DNA of 64,000 bases from Mycobacterium triplex (GCF_000689255.1 NZ_HG964446.1:5507784-5571783); one strand, 5' to 3'; positions 25,264 to 34,503 are shown, counted from the first letter of the stretch. The notes: a model not told the origin generated them from the sequence alone. Made by a program: numbers and translations.

Positions 25264-26475
25264 ATGTCAGTGACAAAACCGAAGGTCATCTTCGACCCGT
25301 ATTCCGAGGACTACTACAACAACCCGTTCGAGATATATCGACGGATGCGCGAGGACGCGCCGTTGTATTACGACGAGAAAGAAGACTTCTATGCGCTGAC
25401 CCGCCATGAGGACGTGGCGGCGGCGTTCAAGGACTTCGAGACGTACTCCTCGGCACGCGGCTGCGACCTGGCGATGGTGCGCAAGGGTGTCTCGCCCGAG
25501 CAGAGGTCGATCATCTTCATGGACCCGCCGGAGCACCGCCACATGCGCAGCCTGCTCAACAAGGCGTTCACGCCGCGGGCCATCCAGTCGCAGCGCGACA
25601 CGATCATCGAGGTCATCGACAAGTACCTGGGCGCTTGCGATCCGGAGAGATTCGACGTGGTGCAGGACTTCTCCGGGCCGTTCCCGGTGGAGGTCATCAC
25701 CCGGATGGCCGGGGTCCCAGAGGAATACCGCCAGCAGGTGCGCCACTGGATCGACACCAGCCTGCATCACGAGCCGGGCCAGATCGAGGTCAGCGAGGCC
25801 GGCATGCAGGCCAACATCGAGACGGCGATGTACTACTTCGGCCTGATCCAGGAGCGGCGCGCGGACCCGCAGGACGACATGATCAGCAGGCTGATCGCGG
25901 CCGAGATCCCCGGCGAGGACGGTAATCCCCGCAAACTCGACGACATCGAGATCTGCGGCTTCGCAACCCTTCTGGGCGGGGCGGGCGCCGAGACGGTCAC
26001 CAAACTGATGGGCAACGCGGCGGTCATCTTCGCTCGTCACCCCGACCAGTGGCAGAAGCTGCAGGACGACCCCGAGAAGATCCCGGGCGCGGTGGAAGAG
26101 CTGCTGCGCTACGAGGGACCGGTGCAGTACAACGTCCGCTACACCCTCAAGGAGGCGCACGTCAGCGGTGGCGTGATTCCGCCGTTCAAGCCGGTGTTCC
26201 TGTGTGGCGCCGCGGCCAACCGCGATCCGGAGGCCTTCACCGACGCCGACACTTTCGACATCGAGCGCGACCAGACCGAGGCGCAGCATCTTGGGCTCGG
26301 GTACGGAATTCACAGCTGCCTGGGCGCGGCGCTGGCCCGGCTGGAAAGCCGGATCGCGCTGGAGCGGCTGGTCGAGTTCATGCCGCGCTACGAGGTCGAC
26401 TGGGCGGGGTGCGAACGGGTGAACATGCAAAACGTCGCGGGCTGGAAGAGCGTGCCCGTCAAAGTGCTTCGATAA
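25264..26475 (+). CDS. Cytochrome P450
   Basis: A 403-residue soluble P450. The heme loop is LGLGYGIHSCLGAALARLE with Cys352, and the ExxR motif is EELLRYEGP. The I-helix is GGAGAETVTKL, in which Glu stands where many P450s have Asp before the conserved Thr. The ATG has GAGGAG just ahead. Its ferredoxin follows 10 bp after the stop. The cassette faces an opposite P450-ferredoxin cassette (26988-28456). Confidence 0.93.
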   Translation: MSVTKPKVIFDPYSEDYYNNPFEIYRRMREDAPLYYDEKEDFYALTRHEDVAAAFKDFETYSSARGCDLAMVRKGVSPEQRSIIFMDPPEHRHMRSLLNKAFTPRAIQSQRDTIIEVIDKYLGACDPERFDVVQDFSGPFPVEVITRMAGVPEEYRQQVRHWIDTSLHHEPGQIEVSEAGMQANIETAMYYFGLIQERRADPQDDMISRLIAAEIPGEDGNPRKLDDIEICGFATLLGGAGAETVTKLMGNAAVIFARHPDQWQKLQDDPEKIPGAVEELLRYEGPVQYNVRYTLKEAHVSGGVIPPFKPVFLCGAAANRDPEAFTDADTFDIERDQTEAQHLGLGYGIHSCLGAALARLESRIALERLVEFMPRYEVDWAGCERVNMQNVAGWKSVPVKVLR

Positions 26476-26485
26476 GGGGGCCACG

Positions 26486-26686
26486 ATGACGAGGAAAATC
26501 GAGGTCGATTGGGGACTCTGCGAGAGCAACGGAGTCTGCATGGGCATCAATCCGGACATCTTCGAACTGGGTGACGACGACATGCTGACCGTCCACCAAG
26601 AAGAGGTCACCCCGGAGAACGAGGCGGACGTGCGCGAAGCCGTCCGTCAATGCCCGCGGCAGGCAATCGCGATCGTGGGCGAGTAG
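26486..26686 (+). CDS. [3Fe-4S]-type ferredoxin, P450 partner
   Basis: A 66-residue ferredoxin with motif CESNGVC (Cys12, Cys18) and Cys56-Pro, an Asn filling the variable position. The ATG has AAGGGGG about 8 bp ahead. It is translated just after the P450 at 25264 and should be its electron donor. Confidence 0.92.
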   Translation: MTRKIEVDWGLCESNGVCMGINPDIFELGDDDMLTVHQEEVTPENEADVREAVRQCPRQAIAIVGE

Positions 26687-26689
26687 CGC

Positions 26690-26974
26690 TCAGATTCCGG
26701 ACAGGATGACCGCGTTGCAGTCGGCGGCTGCCTGACGCAGTTTCGCCGCTTTCTGGTAGCCCTCGGATTCGTACCACGCGCGGGCGGCGTCGACGGACTC
26801 GAACTCCAGCACCACGGTCTGGTCGCCGTGCCAGCTGCCCTCGACGACGTTGGGCGCGGTGTCCACCGCGAGAACGGTGGCACCACTCATCGTCGAACCG
26901 GCGGCCTTGCCGTAAGCCTTCATGCCCTCCGGGTCCTTGATGGCCTCGGTGAGAATGACGTATCCCTTGGGCAT
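26690..26974 (-). CDS. DUF1330 family protein
   Basis: A 94-residue dimeric alpha+beta-barrel protein of the DUF1330 family: PKGYVILTEAIKDPEGMKAYG near the start and WHGDQTVVLEFESVDAARAWYES in the middle are characteristic. Function of the family is unknown. The ATG is preceded by AAGGAGA on the minus strand. It is the last gene after P450 and ferredoxin on this strand, and its stop is 3 bp from the convergent ferredoxin's stop. Confidence 0.88.
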   Translation of the reverse strand: MPKGYVILTEAIKDPEGMKAYGKAAGSTMSGATVLAVDTAPNVVEGSWHGDQTVVLEFESVDAARAWYESEGYQKAAKLRQAAADCNAVILSGI

Positions 26975-26987
26975 TGAATCTCCTTCG

Positions 26988-27176
26988 TTACTTTTCGCTG
27001 ATGGCCTGCTCGGGACAGCACTCGATGGCCTCGGCAGTGGCGGCTTCCAATTCCGTTGGAACATCGGAGTCTATCGACACCGCATAGCCGTCGTCGGTGA
27101 GCGTGAACACGTCCGGGCACAGCGTGAGGCACATCCCGTGGCCGCGACAGCGTTGGTCGTCTACCCAAACCTTCAT
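26988..27176 (-). CDS. [3Fe-4S]-type ferredoxin, P450 partner
   Basis: A 62-residue ferredoxin with motif CRGHGMC (Cys10, Cys16) and a final Cys-Pro (Cys54). His is in the variable position, as in the ferredoxin at 1035. An extra Cys20 (LTLCPD) and Cys53 are present, so a 4Fe-4S form cannot be excluded. Its ATG overlaps the P450 stop by 4 bp. Confidence 0.92.
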   Translation of the reverse strand: MKVWVDDQRCRGHGMCLTLCPDVFTLTDDGYAVSIDSDVPTELEAATAEAIECCPEQAISEK

Positions 27177-28456
27177 GCCAGCGTGAACTCCAGGTGCAGC
27201 TCGGTCAGGCCGCGCAGAATGTATGTCGGAACATATTGGTAGCGGCGGTCATTCGCCGGCCCGTGCCTGTCCTCGTTGATCCTGATGTCGGTGGTGCGAT
27301 CCAGCAGCCGCTCGATCGCCACCCGGGTTTCGGCCCGCGCCAGCGGCGCGCCCGGGCAGCTGTGGATGCCGCGCCCGAACGAGATGTGTTGGCGGGCGTT
27401 CTTGCGGGCCGGGTCGAACGTGGTGGGGTCTTCGAATCGGCGCGGGTCGCGGTTGGCCGCGGCCTGCACGATCATCACGGTGGTGCCGGCGGGCAGGTCC
27501 ACGCCGCCGACATTGACGGGCCGACGGTTCATCCGGAAGTCGCCCTTCACCGGGCTCTCGTGGCGCAGCGACTCCTCGATGAAGTTGGGCAGCAGGCTGC
27601 GGTCCTTGCGCAGCTGCGCCTGGATGTCGGGACGCTCGCCGAGCGTCTGCAGCGCGGCGCCGAGCAGCCGCACGGTGGTCTCCTGACCCGCCGAGAAGAC
27701 GTTGCTGGCGACCCGCGCCACGTCCTCGACGTCGGGGATCGTGCCGTCCGGGAAGGTGGCGGTCGCCAAGCCGGTCAGCACGTCGTCGCGGGGGTTCTGC
27801 CGGCGGTCCCGCACGTAGTCGGAGAACAGGCCGTAGAGGAATTCCAGCGGGCTGTGGGACAGCGATTCCTTGCCGGTGCCCCCGATGCCGCCACCGGCAT
27901 GCTCGGCGATGCCCTTGACGAACTTGTCGCGATCTTCCATCGGCACGCCCAGCAGGTCGGCGATGACCAGCAGGGTGAACGGGCCGGCGAAGCCCTTGAT
28001 CCATTCGCCGTGCCCGGGCGCCAGGAAGTCGTCGAGGGCCCGGTCGGCCAGCGCCCACATCGCGTCCTCGTTCTCCTTGAGGCGCTTGGGGGTGATCAGC
28101 CGCATCAGCAGCGAACGGTGATTGGTGTGGGTCGGCGGGTCGAGGGTGGGCAGCTGGTCGCTGAACGGCAGCTCGTCGCGATGCTCCTCGATCAGCTCGG
28201 TGATGTCTCCCCCTTCCAGACCCTCGAGGGATACCGGGAAGCCGGGGAACGGGCCGGTCACCGAGATGCAGGAGGACCAAGTCTCGGCGTCGTTCAGCAC
28301 GGCGCAGGCTTCTTCCCAGCCGGTGATCATCGTGACCCCGTGGTGGGCTTCCCGGGTCACCGGGCACTGCTCCCGCAGCGACTCGTAGTACGGGTACGGG
28401 TCCGCGATGAGCTCTTTGCCGCGGAAAAAGTCCATCTTGGAGAAGTCGTTCGCCAT
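27173..28456 (-). CDS. Cytochrome P450
   Basis: A 427-residue P450. Heme loop ISFGRGIHSCPGAPLARAE with Cys367, I-helix SAGQETTVRLLG, ExxR in EESLRHESPV. The first part, YPYYESLREQCPVTREAHHGV, is typical of bacterial class I P450s. It leads the operon P450-ferredoxin-DUF1330 and has an operator copy 26 bp upstream. The substrate is unknown. Confidence 0.93.
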   Translation of the reverse strand: MANDFSKMDFFRGKELIADPYPYYESLREQCPVTREAHHGVTMITGWEEACAVLNDAETWSSCISVTGPFPGFPVSLEGLEGGDITELIEEHRDELPFSDQLPTLDPPTHTNHRSLLMRLITPKRLKENEDAMWALADRALDDFLAPGHGEWIKGFAGPFTLLVIADLLGVPMEDRDKFVKGIAEHAGGGIGGTGKESLSHSPLEFLYGLFSDYVRDRRQNPRDDVLTGLATATFPDGTIPDVEDVARVASNVFSAGQETTVRLLGAALQTLGERPDIQAQLRKDRSLLPNFIEESLRHESPVKGDFRMNRRPVNVGGVDLPAGTTVMIVQAAANRDPRRFEDPTTFDPARKNARQHISFGRGIHSCPGAPLARAETRVAIERLLDRTTDIRINEDRHGPANDRRYQYVPTYILRGLTELHLEFTLA

Positions 28457-28482
28457 CTTGCTCCGTTTCGAATCTCAGCAGT

Positions 28483-28497
28483 GAGAATGAGCCTCTC
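28483..28497. promoter_or_regulatory. Operator copy 6, upstream of the P450 at 27173
   Basis: Reads GAGAATgagCCTCTC, two changes from consensus. The left arm is exact. An overlapping small inverted repeat TCTCAgcagTGAGA lies at 28474-28487. It is 26 bp from the P450 start on the minus strand. Confidence 0.5.
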
Positions 28498-28602
28498 AGA
28501 GATGAGTATTAGATTTCCACACGGGGTGATCCCCGTCAACGACGGGGGCCGGTGCGGGCTGGGTGACGACCTGCCGACGAGCCGCCGGTCAGTAGCGGGG
28601 TT

Positions 28603-29118
28603 TCAGCTGGCCGGGACCAGATCGGCGGCCACCGACGGGCATGCCAGCAGCCCGCTGCGGAAGTTCTCGATGTGAGCGACCGAGTACTGGGGCATCGCGG
28701 CGGCGGCCAGCGCCTTGCCCTTGAACATCTGGGCGGCCATGCTCAGCCGGTGTTGCACCAGCCCGACGCTGCCGTCGAGTTCCGCGGGCCAGGTGTCTCC
28801 CCACAGCGTGACCTCGGTGACGCCGTGGTCGAGGGCCTGCAAGACGCCTTGCCGCACCCGCGAATCGCAGCCGACGAGATCCGCCGCGGCCGCCAGGGCC
28901 TGCGGACGGAGACGATCGTCGACCGAGGCCAGCGCGCACTCGAGGTCCAGGGTGCGGGCCCCGATGATCTGCAATGGCCGCAGATCGGGGTGCTCGGCCA
29001 GATCGGTGAGCAGGACGGTGACGTCCCACCCGGCCATCGACCGGTCGAACAGCCATCCCCCGGCGAACCGCACCACGTCGAGGACGCTGGAGGCGACGAC
29101 GTCGAGCCGGTACCTCAT
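28603..29118 (-). CDS. Hypothetical protein translationally coupled to a TetR regulator
   Basis: A 171-residue protein starting MRYRLDVVASSVLDVVRFAGGWLF, with a possible hydrophobic patch but no clear membrane helix or signal peptide. I recognise no motif. Its ATG overlaps the stop of the TetR gene (ATGA), so the two are made together; it may be an accessory or a product of the regulated pathway. Confidence 0.65.
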   Translation of the reverse strand: MRYRLDVVASSVLDVVRFAGGWLFDRSMAGWDVTVLLTDLAEHPDLRPLQIIGARTLDLECALASVDDRLRPQALAAAADLVGCDSRVRQGVLQALDHGVTEVTLWGDTWPAELDGSVGLVQHRLSMAAQMFKGKALAAAAMPQYSVAHIENFRSGLLACPSVAADLVPAS

Positions 29119-29741
29119 GTCGTGCTCAGATTGCTCGGTGCCTTTTTCGAGGGCGCGAAGTCCCGCGCCAGTGTCTCCGCGTACTGCTTGAACACCTCGG
29201 TCAGAGGTATCGAAGGATCGAGCAACCATGTGGTTTCCATTCCGTGGACGAAGGCAAGAATTTCCACTGCCTTGATGGTGGGGTCTATGTCGGCGCGATA
29301 CCGGCCGTCGGCCTGACCGGTGCGGATGAGCTCGGCGACGATGTCGACGGCTTGCCGGTGCCGATCGAGCATCCGGTCGTGCAGCGGAGCGTCGGGAAGG
29401 ATGTTCTCGACGAGCAGCACCGTGAACGTGCCGACCAATTCGGGCGCCCGGTGGAATCGATCGGCGACCGCGGAGATCTGGGCCATCAGGTCACCGGCCC
29501 GGTCGGCATGGGAATCGTCATCCTGATCGCGGGCGTCCAGGACCGCGTGCAGCAGCTGTTCCTTGGACTCGAAGTGGTGCAGCAGCCCCGCGGGCGAGAC
29601 GCCGGCCTCGCCGGCGATCTGGGCCAGCGTGGTGTTGCGCCAGCCGTTACGCGTGAGGAGACGCTGCGCGACGGCGAGGATTCGCTGCTTACGGTCCTCG
29701 CCTTTGGCGAGAAGCGTGTCGTAACGGCGTGCGTCGGGCAC
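29115..29741 (-). CDS. TetR-family transcriptional regulator
   Basis: A 208-residue regulator. The N-terminal DNA-binding domain is clear: RKQRILAVAQRLLTRNGWRNTTLAQIAGEAGVSPAGLLHHFESKEQLLHAVL. The rest is the ligand-binding helical domain. The GTG at 29741 is chosen because AAAGGAG lies 5 bp ahead. It is 115 bp from the thiolase gene upstream on the same strand, with an inverted repeat between, so it may control itself or the thiolase operon. Confidence 0.9.
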   Translation of the reverse strand: MPDARRYDTLLAKGEDRKQRILAVAQRLLTRNGWRNTTLAQIAGEAGVSPAGLLHHFESKEQLLHAVLDARDQDDDSHADRAGDLMAQISAVADRFHRAPELVGTFTVLLVENILPDAPLHDRMLDRHRQAVDIVAELIRTGQADGRYRADIDPTIKAVEILAFVHGMETTWLLDPSIPLTEVFKQYAETLARDFAPSKKAPSNLSTT

Positions 29742-29769
29742 CGGACTCCTTTGACCGATTGGCGGGCTG

Positions 29770-29801
29770 AACCAACCTCCTGAACACACAGTAGGTAGGT
29801 T
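29770..29801. promoter_or_regulatory. Inverted repeat upstream of the TetR gene
   Basis: AACCAACCT at 29770-29778 is mirrored by AGGTAGGTT at 29793-29801 with one mismatch and a 14-base gap. It lies 29 bp before the TetR start, the usual place for an autoregulatory operator. Confidence 0.4.
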
Positions 29802-29855
29802 TGCCCGCTGTGACAAGCGTCTCAGGGGTAACTCTTAGAAAGTTCCGGGCCGGTC

Positions 29856-31004
29856 TCAGGCGACCAGCTCGACCAGCGTGGCGTTGGCCGTGCCGCCGCC
29901 TTCACACATGGTCTGCAGCCCGTAGCGAATGCCGTTGTCGCGCATGTGGTGCGCCAACCGCGTCATCAGCACCGCGCCGGAGGCGCCCAGCGGGTGCCCC
30001 AGCGCGATGGCACCACCGAGCGGATTGACCCGGCTCGGGTCGGCGCCGGTCTCGGCGATCCACGCCAGCGGGACCGGCGCGAAGGCCTCGTTGACCTCGA
30101 ACGCGCCGACCTCTGCCAGCGCGACGCCGGCCTTTTTCAGCACCTTCTCGGTGGCCGGAATCGGGCCGGTGAGCATGAGCACCGGGTCCGCCCCGGTGAC
30201 GGCCCCGGCGCGGTACCGCACGATCGGGGTCAGCCCGAGCTCGATGGCCAGCTCCGCGGTCGTCACCAGCAGCGCGGCGGCGCCGTCGGAGATCTGCGAG
30301 GAATTGCCGGCGTGGATGACGCCGTCTTCGGCGAACGCGGGCTTGAGGGCGGCCAGCTTCTCCACGGTGCTGCCCCGCCGCACGCCCTCGTCGGCGGTGA
30401 CGACGGCCTCGTCCTCGGTGATGACCGGGATCATCTGATTGGTGAAGGCGCCGCCGTCCTGGGCCGCGGCGGCCCGTTCGTGGGATTGGACGGAGAATTC
30501 GTCGAGCTGGGTACGGGAGAAGCCCCACTTCTTGGCGATCATCTCCGCGGACAGGCCCTGGTTGAACGAGAAGTCGTCGTAGCGCGCAAGGACTTTCGGT
30601 CCGTAGGGCATGCCGGTCGCCCGGGCCGACCCCAGCGGGACGCGGCTCATGACCTCGACGCCGCCGGCGACGACGACGTCTTGCTGGCCCGACATCACCG
30701 CCTGCACCGCGAAGTCCAGGGCCTGCTGGCTGGAACCGCAGGCCCGGTTGACCGTCGTGCCGGGGATGCTCTCGGGCCAGCCGGCGGCCAGCACCGCGTA
30801 ACGCCCGATGTTGCTGGACTGGTCGCCGACCTGAGACACGCACCCCCAGATCACGTCGTCGACGATGTCCGGACCCACGCCGGCGCGTTCCAGCACCTCG
30901 TTGAGGACGATCGCGGACAGGTCCGCGGCGTGCATGCCCGACAACCCGCCATTGCGCTTCCCCACCGGCGTGCGCACCGCCTCGACGATGACCGTCTCCC
31001 GCAT
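29856..31004 (-). CDS. Thiolase (acetyl-CoA acyltransferase)
   Basis: A 382-residue degradative-type thiolase that should cleave a 3-ketoacyl-CoA. The acyl-accepting Cys89 is in NRACGSSQQA, the basic residues are His337 in GHPLGASGA and Cys367 in CEGGGTANA, and NEAFAPVPLAW is intact. The ATG at 31004 matches the usual MRETVIVEAVRTP start. It follows a crotonase by 4 bp, giving consecutive beta-oxidation steps. Confidence 0.92.
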   Translation of the reverse strand: MRETVIVEAVRTPVGKRNGGLSGMHAADLSAIVLNEVLERAGVGPDIVDDVIWGCVSQVGDQSSNIGRYAVLAAGWPESIPGTTVNRACGSSQQALDFAVQAVMSGQQDVVVAGGVEVMSRVPLGSARATGMPYGPKVLARYDDFSFNQGLSAEMIAKKWGFSRTQLDEFSVQSHERAAAAQDGGAFTNQMIPVITEDEAVVTADEGVRRGSTVEKLAALKPAFAEDGVIHAGNSSQISDGAAALLVTTAELAIELGLTPIVRYRAGAVTGADPVLMLTGPIPATEKVLKKAGVALAEVGAFEVNEAFAPVPLAWIAETGADPSRVNPLGGAIALGHPLGASGAVLMTRLAHHMRDNGIRYGLQTMCEGGGTANATLVELVA

Positions 31005-31008
31005 GTCC

Positions 31009-31833
31009 CTACTCCGATTCCTCGCCAGTTTTCGAGTCCGATTTCGATAGCGCCCACCGCCCAGTAAACGACGGCTCCCGTCGCTCGCTGAAGGCGGCAT
31101 AGGCCGCGGCCGCATCCGCGGTCGCGAAGTTGCCGATCTGCGCGCGCGCCTCGTTGGCCAGCGCGTCGCGCAGGGTGCGGTCGGCGCCCTCGTTCAACAG
31201 GGCTTTGGTCTGCGCCAAGGCAATCGGCGGGCCCGCCGCCAGCCGGCCGGCCAGATCACCGACGAAGGCGTCGATCTCCGCGGCCGACACCACCCAGGTC
31301 ACCAGGTTCAGCGCGAAAGCTTCCGCGGCGTCGATGGTCTCGGCCAGCAGCGCTAGCCGCTTAGCCTGTTGCAGGCCAACGAGTTTCGGCAACAGCCAGG
31401 AGCCGCCGAGGTCGATCGACAGACCTCGCTTCGAGAAGATCTGCGAGAACGTCGATTCCGGTGTTGCGACCACCAGATCACAGCCCAGCGCCAGGTTCCA
31501 ACCGGCGCCGACGGCCACACCGGTCACCTTGGCCACCGTCGGTTTGGGAAGCTCGTGCAACGCCAGCGCCACGTCGGTCAGGCGCGCCAGCTTGTACGTC
31601 GGATGAATGTCGTCCGGAATCCCGATGTCGGCCCCGGAGCAAAACGCCCCGCCGGCGCCGGTGATCACCAGCGAGCGCACCCTGCGGTCGCGGCCGGCGT
31701 CGTTCAGCGCGTCGCGCAGCGCGACCCACAGCTCCGGGCTGATGGCGTTTTTGCGGTGCGGACGGTTGAGTGTCAGCGTGCGCACCCCGTCGCTGTCGTC
31801 GGACAGCAGCACGGGGTCGTCGGTAGTGGTCAT
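31009..31833 (-). CDS. Enoyl-CoA hydratase/isomerase (crotonase)
   Basis: A 274-residue crotonase. Oxyanion-hole segments GAFCSGADIG and VGAGWNLALGCDLVVA are intact. The region GLSIDLGGSWLLPKLVG has Asp where many hydratases have the second catalytic residue, as in isomerase-like members, so hydration, isomerisation or ring cleavage are all possible. It is between a FadE gene and the thiolase. Confidence 0.9.
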   Translation of the reverse strand: MTTTDDPVLLSDDSDGVRTLTLNRPHRKNAISPELWVALRDALNDAGRDRRVRSLVITGAGGAFCSGADIGIPDDIHPTYKLARLTDVALALHELPKPTVAKVTGVAVGAGWNLALGCDLVVATPESTFSQIFSKRGLSIDLGGSWLLPKLVGLQQAKRLALLAETIDAAEAFALNLVTWVVSAAEIDAFVGDLAGRLAAGPPIALAQTKALLNEGADRTLRDALANEARAQIGNFATADAAAAYAAFSERREPSFTGRWALSKSDSKTGEESE

Positions 31834-31889
31834 CGAGGTCGAAAGTACGTCACATCACCAAGCCGCCGTGCACCGGCAGCACCGGCCCA

Positions 31890-33071
31890 TCAATAGCTCC
31901 TCGGCAGTTTCAGGACGTTGGATCCCAGGAAGTTCAGGATCATCTCCTGGCTGACCGGTGCGATCTTCATCAACCGCGCCTCACGGAAGTAGCGCGTGAT
32001 GTGGTACTCCTCCGCGTAGCCCATGCCGCCGTGGGTCTGCAACGCCCGGTCCGCGGCGGTGAAGCCCGCGTCGGCGCACAGATACTTCGCGGTATTCGCT
32101 TCGCGCCCACAGGGTTTGCCGTTGTCGTACAACCAGGTGGCCTTGCGCAGCATCAGCTCGGCGGCGTCGAGGCGGGCCAGTGAATCCGCGAGCGGGAACT
32201 GCAGACCCTGGTTCATCCCGATGGGCCGGCCGAAGACCTCGCGTTCGTTGCCGTACTTGACCGCTTTCTCCAGTGCCACCCGGCCGATGCCCAGCGCCTC
32301 CGCCGCGATCAGCATGCGCTCGGGGTTCAGGCCGTCAAGGATGTACTGAAATCCCTTGCCCTCCTCGCCGACTCGGTCCTCGACGGGTACTTCGAGATTG
32401 TCGATGAACAACTCGTTGGAGCTGACGGCGTTTCGGCCCATCTTGCGGATCGGGCGGATATCGACGCGATTGCGATCGAGGTCGGTCAAGAACAGCGTCA
32501 TCCCGTCGGTCTTCTTGGCGACCTCGTCGTAGCTCTGGGTGCGGGTGAGCAGCAGGATCTTGGAGGATTCCAGCGCCTTGGAGATCCACACCTTGCGGCC
32601 GTTGACGATGTAGCGGTCCCCGTCGCGCTTGGCGAACGTGGTGATGCGCGAAGTGTCAAGCCCGGCACCGGGTTCGGTGACTCCGAAGCAGACGTGCACC
32701 TCGCCGTTGGCGACCGTGGGCAGGGTGCGCGCCTTGAGTTCGTCGGAGCCGTGCACGACGACGGGCTGCATGCCGAAGATGGACAGGTGGATGGCGCTGG
32801 CGGCGTTCATCGCGCCGCCGGCCTTGGCGACCTCTTCGAGCAGCAGGGTGGCTTCGGTGATTCCGAGTCCGTGACCGCCGTACTCGGTCGGAATCGTCAT
32901 ACCGAGCCAGCCACCCTGCGCGATGGCGTTGTAGAACTCGAACGGAAATTCGTGCGCCTGGTCTTTTTCCATCCAGTACTGGTCGTCGAATTTCCGCGCC
33001 AGCTCCGCGACCGACTTGCGGATCAGCTCCTGGTCGTCGGTCAGCTCGAAATTCATTCCACCGCCGGGCAC
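31890..33071 (-). CDS. Acyl-CoA dehydrogenase (FadE family)
   Basis: A full-length acyl-CoA dehydrogenase of about 393 residues. It has FELTDDQELIRKSVAELARKF at the N-terminus, the beta-domain FGVTEPGAGLDTSRITT, NGRKVWISKALESSK, and the C-domain with HGGMGYAEEYHITRYFREAR, whose Glu is in the region of the catalytic base. GTG at 33071 is chosen because GAAGGAG lies 8 bp ahead; the internal ATG at 33056 is an alternative. It is distinct from the 391-residue trio. It lies between an amidohydrolase and the crotonase in one minus-strand run. Confidence 0.9.
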   Translation of the reverse strand: MPGGGMNFELTDDQELIRKSVAELARKFDDQYWMEKDQAHEFPFEFYNAIAQGGWLGMTIPTEYGGHGLGITEATLLLEEVAKAGGAMNAASAIHLSIFGMQPVVVHGSDELKARTLPTVANGEVHVCFGVTEPGAGLDTSRITTFAKRDGDRYIVNGRKVWISKALESSKILLLTRTQSYDEVAKKTDGMTLFLTDLDRNRVDIRPIRKMGRNAVSSNELFIDNLEVPVEDRVGEEGKGFQYILDGLNPERMLIAAEALGIGRVALEKAVKYGNEREVFGRPIGMNQGLQFPLADSLARLDAAELMLRKATWLYDNGKPCGREANTAKYLCADAGFTAADRALQTHGGMGYAEEYHITRYFREARLMKIAPVSQEMILNFLGSNVLKLPRSY

Positions 33072-33128
33072 TGCTAGATCTCCTTCAGGCCAGTTCATGC
33101 ACCGGCGCATTGATTCGGCCGGTTGAGG

Positions 33129-34427
33129 TCAGTCCTTGTTGCCGGTAAGGGCTTTCGCGTTAGCGGCGAAGTCCGCGAAGGACGAGCCGCCGCGGCTGTC
33201 CTTGTCGTGGCCCTGCGCCTTGATGGACACGTCGTGCCCCTCGGCGGCCTTGCGCAGCGCACCGACGGTCGCCTGTTCGCGCGAAATGTGAGTGAACGGG
33301 TCGAACGAGTACCAACGCATGGCGTTCTCGTAGGTCATCTTGTTGATCTCGTCGTCGGGAACGTTGTTGAGGCTCAACACATCCCACAGTTCTTCGGGCG
33401 CGCCCGGCCACATCGAGTCGCTGTGCGGGTAGTCGGCTTCCCAGCAGATGTTGTCGATGCCGATCATGTTGCGCAGCGCCACGCCGACCTTGTCGCTGAT
33501 GAAACAGGTCAGGAAGTGGTCGCGGAAGACCTCGCTGGGCAGCTTGCCTTTGAAGTCCTGGTGTGTCCAGGCGGAGTGCATCTCGAACGTCCGGTCGGCG
33601 CGCTCCAGGAAGTAGGGAATCCAGCCGGTTCCGCCCTCGGAGAGCGCGATCTTCAGGTCCGGGTACTCCTTGATCGGCCGCGACCACAACAGGTCGGCGG
33701 CGGCCTGCACGATGTTCATCGGCTGCAGCGTGATCATCACGTCCATCGGCGCATCCGGCGCGGTGATGGCCAGCCGCCCCGACGAGCCGATGTGCACGTT
33801 CATCACGGTGTCGGTGTCCACCAGGGCTTTCCACAGCGGGTTCCAGTACTCGTCGTGGAAGCTGGGGTAGCCCATCGCGGCGGGGTTTTCGGTGAAGGTC
33901 AGCGCGTGCACGCCCTTCTTCGAGACCCGGCGCACCTCGGCGGCACAGGCCTCGGCATCCCAGATCACCGGGATCGCCATCGGGATGAAGCGCGCCGGGT
34001 AGGCGCCGCACCATTCGTCGATGTGCCAGTCGTTGTAGGCCTGCACCAGCGCGATCGAGAAATCATTGTCGTCGGTGGCGAACAGCCGCCCGGCGAAGCC
34101 CGGGAACGAAGGGAAGCAGATCGAGGCCAGGATGCCACCGGCATTCATGTCCTTGACGCGCTCGTCGACGTTGTAACAACCCGGCCGGATCTCGTCGAGC
34201 CCCGTCGGCTCGATGCCGTACTCCTCCTTCGGCCGGCCGGCGACCGCGTTCAGTGCCACGTTCGGGATGACCGTGTCGCGGAACTTCCACATGTCCGAGC
34301 CGTCGTCGTTGTGCACCAAGCGCGGTGCGTCATCCTGGTACTTCTTCGGCAGGTGGTTCTTGAACATGTCGGGCGGCTCGACGGTGTGGTCGTCGACACT
34401 GATCAGCATCATGTCTTCTTTGTTCAT
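33129..34427 (-). CDS. Amidohydrolase (PF04909 type)
   Basis: A 432-residue metal-dependent TIM-barrel enzyme. The N-terminal ISVDDHTVEPPDMF and the C-terminal CWEADYPHSDSMWP motif with its Asp are intact. Middle residues MNVHIGSSG provide the barrel histidine. The C-terminal tail (SIKAQGHDKDSRGGSS) is charged. AGGGAAG upstream supports the ATG. It heads the run amidohydrolase-FadE-crotonase-thiolase. A weak operator match lies 77 bp upstream. Confidence 0.9.
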   Translation of the reverse strand: MNKEDMMLISVDDHTVEPPDMFKNHLPKKYQDDAPRLVHNDDGSDMWKFRDTVIPNVALNAVAGRPKEEYGIEPTGLDEIRPGCYNVDERVKDMNAGGILASICFPSFPGFAGRLFATDDNDFSIALVQAYNDWHIDEWCGAYPARFIPMAIPVIWDAEACAAEVRRVSKKGVHALTFTENPAAMGYPSFHDEYWNPLWKALVDTDTVMNVHIGSSGRLAITAPDAPMDVMITLQPMNIVQAAADLLWSRPIKEYPDLKIALSEGGTGWIPYFLERADRTFEMHSAWTHQDFKGKLPSEVFRDHFLTCFISDKVGVALRNMIGIDNICWEADYPHSDSMWPGAPEELWDVLSLNNVPDDEINKMTYENAMRWYSFDPFTHISREQATVGALRKAAEGHDVSIKAQGHDKDSRGGSSFADFAANAKALTGNKD

Positions 34428-34503
34428 GAGCTTCCCTCTCCATCGGATCCACGTGCAGCCTGCTTCGGGCGGACGTCGGCTGTCGGCTCGCCCCGCTACC
34501 TCT

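Noticed and set aside
26951..26965. GAGAATgacGTATCC, a partial operator match
   Set aside because: It lies inside the DUF1330 gene and only the left arm fits.
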